Shown in pieces: positions 60,770 to 64,000 of a DNA stretch of 64,000 bases (position 1 is its first letter; every line of letters begins with the position of its first letter). Location: contig JAFREQ010000078.1 in NCBI GenBank assembly GCA_025331565.1, forward strand, positions 1,302,001-1,366,000. The letters are read 5' to 3'. The notes beneath the pieces are model-generated. The model did not search any database. It was not told where the DNA came from and saw only the letters and a list, made by a program, of their open reading frames with translations. A program made the translations under genes and the position numbers. Source of the DNA: Holacanthus passer. Lineage: Eukaryota > Chordata > Actinopteri > Pomacanthidae.

Positions 60770-62020
60770 TAAATAGTTTTGGTTTTATTTGTCCAAGATT
60801 TGAGATGTTCATCTCTGAGATTTGTACCTCCACACCAATACAATGGAGGTAAATGAAATGTTGCATTAGGTGGTCAGAGCACCTAAATATTATATTCAAA
60901 ATATTTAGGATCAACATCAGTTCCCCAGGGCCCCCTCCTGAAGCTAGACCTAGGAGGGAAGCTTGTGTGGGCACAGCTACATGGAGCCCTGCCCTGTGGG
61001 CCCACTACCAACAGAGAAACGCATTGGAGTTGGCTGCTTTGCAAGGCAGGTGGCATGCAAAAGTGGGGTGTGCTTATTCCTGGCACTGCAGACTGGTCCA
61101 AGGGATGTGGAATGTCACCTCTCTGGTGGGAAAGGAACCGAAGCTGGTGTGGTGTGGGTGGTGTGATGGTGTGGGAGGTGTAGCAGTACCATGTAGATAT
61201 AGTTGGGCTCACCTCTATGAATAACAATGGTTCTGGAACCAAACTCCTGGAGAGCATCACCTCTTTGCGACTGCAAATCTCTGAAGGGTTCTCTGTGCTT
61301 ATGCACTCATGTGTAGAGAAACCTAGAGGGGGTGAATGGGAGGAACGGTCTGTCTGATCTGAACCAGAATGGTGTTTTGTTATTGGACTTCTGTGCCAGT
61401 CATGGATTGGCCACAGCAAACACAAATGTTTAAGCATAAAGTGATTCACAAGTGTACTTGGTACCACAACAGAGGTTTTGGTCATACCATCAGATCTGCG
61501 GCTATATGACTTGGACACTCAGGTGAGGAAAGGACCAGAGCTGTGAACAGATCGCCACCTGGTGGGTGAGTTGGATCAGATGGTGGGGGAGACTGTTGGA
61601 GAGACCTGAGAAACCCAAATGTGTAGTGAGAGTGAACTGGGAACATCTGGTGGATGTTCATCCCCTGACAGATTGGGGAAATGGAATCCGAGTGGGCTTT
61701 GTTCAAAGCTTCCATTGCAGAGGAGGAGCTGTACTAAAAACCCCTGATCAACACCAGTGGTGAAGGAAGCCGTTAAGCTAAAGAAGGAGCTTACAGGTAC
61801 TGTCTGAAGCAGCAGACAGGTACTGGGAGGCCAGAGGGGCTACAGCTTTGGCAGTCACTGAAGCAAAACCCCAAGTGTGGTAGAAGTGCAGGGAGACTAT
61901 GAAGACTTTCGGTTGGCCTCGGTTGGAAGTTCTGGCAAACAGTTTCATGACTCAGGAAAGGAAAGCATGGCTTGGCTCAGGGTGTACGTTGTCGTGGAAT
62001 CTGAAGATTCAAAAAAATAA
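60770..62020 (+). mobile_element. Decayed AP-endonuclease LINE (Rex1/Babar- or RTE-like)
   Basis: Starts with the module shared with 57240 and 59190. From about 61104 the frame reads GMWNVTSLVGKEPKLVW, the opening of an apurinic-type endonuclease domain. Later, in shifting frames, come LLDFC-SHGLA-like and RFWSYHQICGYMTWTL-like stretches (61380-61520) and a WEARGATALAVTEA-like linker (61828-61870). Several frameshifts and stops make it inactive. Clade assignment is from memory of teleost LINEs and is uncertain. Confidence 0.6.
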
Positions 62021-62397
62021 ATAAAGATAAATTTTGCACAAACACAATCTTTGTTGGTTCTAGATGAGGTAGAGACGTCTACCAAGGTTCAGAGCACCCA
62101 AAAATATATATTTTTTTCAAGCATCATCTAATATCATTAACAAAAGAAAGAAAGTTCTTAAATATACGTAAGAAAGCCGCAGTACCATTTTTGGACAGAA
62201 AGTCATTAATGAAATCTTGTCAATCAGAAAATACATTAATCTCTTGTGTTTTTTTTTAACACGAAGCATTATTACATCGAGAGAACAAATTAGTTTTTGT
62301 TGTCTTTGCCAGGTTGTTTTGTCTTGGCTTTAGCCCAAATGTTTTGTGTGTAGCATGAATATAATTTTAAATGTAAATGAAAGTCTCAGTAACTAAC

Positions 62398-62434
62398 TTT
62401 GTGTGTGTGTCTGTGTGTATGTGTGTGTGTGTGT
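62398..62434. repeat. (GT)n microsatellite
   Basis: An imperfect GT run interrupted by CT and AT. Confidence 0.85.
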
Positions 62435-62870
62435 CAGCCAGAGGAGTAAAGGAAAAATGGCAGAGCATACAGTTTCAGGTGGAAAAAACCCCCAACACAA
62501 TCTTGTTGGATTTTTCTAAAAGAGAAGGAAGGATAAGAATTTAGCCTATGTGGTAAGCTAACTTTCCAACAATGGTTGAAAGCGCCTGTTGATTTATGAT
62601 AAAAAGTTTTTTTCTCTTCAGGATTGTAGGTGCAATTGTTTAGTTAATGGGCCATACTTAGCTGATCTGACAGCATACTTTTATTTGCTGCTAATGAGCT
62701 TCAGCTAATCTCAGGTTTCCAGTCACAGACAGCAAAAGGCATGTATTGTTTGATGGTCAGGCTTGTGCAGTCTTGAAGAAGTAAAAGTGATAAAAATACA
62801 TGGTGGTAGCCTTCTGTGTCTATCATCAATTAAAGTATCCAGGATCCCCCGCCCATAACATTTAGCAGAC
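62435..62870. other. Unassigned AT-rich sequence
   Basis: No gene, splice structure or recognisable repeat was found here. Confidence 0.5.
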
Positions 62871-63060
62871 AATAGTCACTTTCAGGTCTCCAAACTGTCT
62901 CCTCTCCTCTTCTCAGCTGTGCCTTGAGATCCCGTCCACAAAAATCAGACAAAATGGATGAGAAAGGACAACCACGCTGGAGCCCTATACCTACTGAAAA
63001 TGTCACAACTCCAGAAGCACAACTGGTTTGGGGTATGTTATAATTTCATGACACTCTTCT
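62870..63060 (-). mobile_element. LINE reverse-transcriptase fragment, minus strand
   Basis: On the minus strand, near 62960, the sequence reads VGIGLQRGCPF followed by a decayed stretch in several frames. This resembles the conserved G-LRQGCPLSP block of LINE reverse transcriptase. The catalytic YADD/FADD box is not preserved. It faces opposite to the LINE fragment at 60770-62020, so it is a separate insertion or an inverted piece. Confidence 0.45.
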
Positions 63061-63099
63061 ACAGCTCCATGGCAGAGTCAGTCAACACCTCCTCTATTA

Positions 63100-64000
63100 T
63101 TACTTGATTTAATAATCTCTCTGTAAGACTACTGGGTAGCACTTTGCAGAGAAACACATAGGATGCAAGGTAAAGATCAAAAAGGCAAAGTCTTTTTGGA
63201 AGAAACGGGTGGTCATACATGGGAGATCACTGTGATCAAGGCAAACAATTCCAGGCAGGGAGGAGGCAAAATGCCCAAAACCAATAAATAAAGCTAAGTC
63301 AAAACCCATGAAAACAAATACTATGAAAAAATGATGGACAGCAATGAATACACAAGGATGAACAAAGACAAAATTTGGCAGATTAGCATGGAAACAAGGA
63401 AGTATACCATATATGCAGGGTTGACTGTTGACAGAATCAGGAATAGGTGAGTCATGAAGCACAGGTGTGGACAATCAGGAAAGTGGGAAAACACACCATA
63501 TAGGTTGCCCACCATTGATGATCCAGGGGGGTGGAGGGGTCTGGAGGAAGAACCCAGTAGACTGACCATGGCAGGATTGACCTTAAAGATGCGGAAAGTG
63601 GGATGCACTTGCATGGAACTAAGAAAGCCATGTTATAGATGCGTTATTTGTATGAAAAATTATCTGAAAGCTCTGTGTTTGGAACCGACAGCCAGCAGAC
63701 AGCTGTCAATCAAAGTAACCACCCCCTTAATTAATAATAATTTTAGACTTGGTATAGTTTAAACGAGTGTGTTATAAAAAAAAATTCACCCCCCACACAG
63801 CTGTCATGAAGGGGGAAATCAGCTATGGAGACCAAAACCATTTTTTGTACCAGGCTGTAAACTTGTTTACTTCTGCTGTAAAGTTGGGCATTTTAACATA
63901 GGAGCCAAATGCAATTGACTCTGTGTTGGAGCAAGCATCAAGTGGTCATTTGCGGAACTGCAGCTTTTGGCACTTCCATGTTGTCTTCATTTTTCAGCCC
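63100..64000. other. Repeat-like sequence at the right edge
   Basis: No host gene is recognised. 63230-63560 contains ACAGGTGTGGACAATCAGGA and similar words that I associate with dispersed teleost elements, and open frames on both strands have no family resemblance. Sequence after 63760 is unassigned. Confidence 0.35.

Noticed and set aside
1..64000. CRISPR arrays, operons, bacterial promoters or phage genes
   Set aside because: The window is intron-containing vertebrate DNA. Tandem repeats here are microsatellites and minisatellites without spacers.

Overview
This window is nuclear DNA from a ray-finned fish, most likely a percomorph teleost. The genes are split by GT-AG introns, often short, and encode vertebrate proteins. 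The non-coding DNA is AT-rich and full of CA, GT and GATA microsatellites, and it carries transposon families typical of teleosts: PIF/Harbinger, Penelope-like, AP-endonuclease LINEs and foldback MITEs.

The window holds five protein-coding host genes, each rebuilt here exon by exon with consistent reading phases. (1) tm4sf4, + strand, CDS 2414-6203, 201 aa, an L6-type four-pass membrane protein behind a TATA box. (2) tmem69, + strand, CDS 10164-11110, 277 aa, with five predicted membrane segments. (3) slc25a24 (SCaMC-1), - strand, CDS 13116-25438, ten exons, 475 aa, the Ca2+-regulated mitochondrial ATP-Mg/Pi carrier. (4) fam102b (EEIG2-like), + strand, CDS 27251-43252, eleven exons, 380 aa, with an N-terminal C2-like domain and a Ser-rich tail. 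(5) henmt1, - strand, CDS 46534-52902, nine exons, 421 aa, the small-RNA 3'-terminal 2'-O-methyltransferase that protects piRNAs. The order slc25a24 - fam102b - henmt1 matches the human 1p13.3 neighbourhood, which supports the orthology calls. slc25a24 and fam102b are divergent across about 1.5 kb holding a CTCF-like motif. tmem69/slc25a24 and fam102b/henmt1 are convergent.

From about 53 kb to the right edge the window is transposon-rich. A PIF/Harbinger element (about 53.4-56.3 kb) has a decayed Myb/SANT-like accessory gene and a HARBI1-like transposase that is still open but has lost its catalytic glutamate. After it come a partly duplicated segment containing an 823-bp block repeated almost perfectly 2,425 bp away, long microsatellites, and fragments of LINE endonuclease and reverse transcriptase.

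The observation most worth following up is an unannotated-looking first exon (17581-17688, - strand) inside slc25a24. It is in phase with exon 5 and would make a 342-aa carrier without the four EF-hands. I did not find a wholly new multi-gene system. Functional statements about host genes come from family knowledge. Exon structures, motifs and lesions were read from the sequence.
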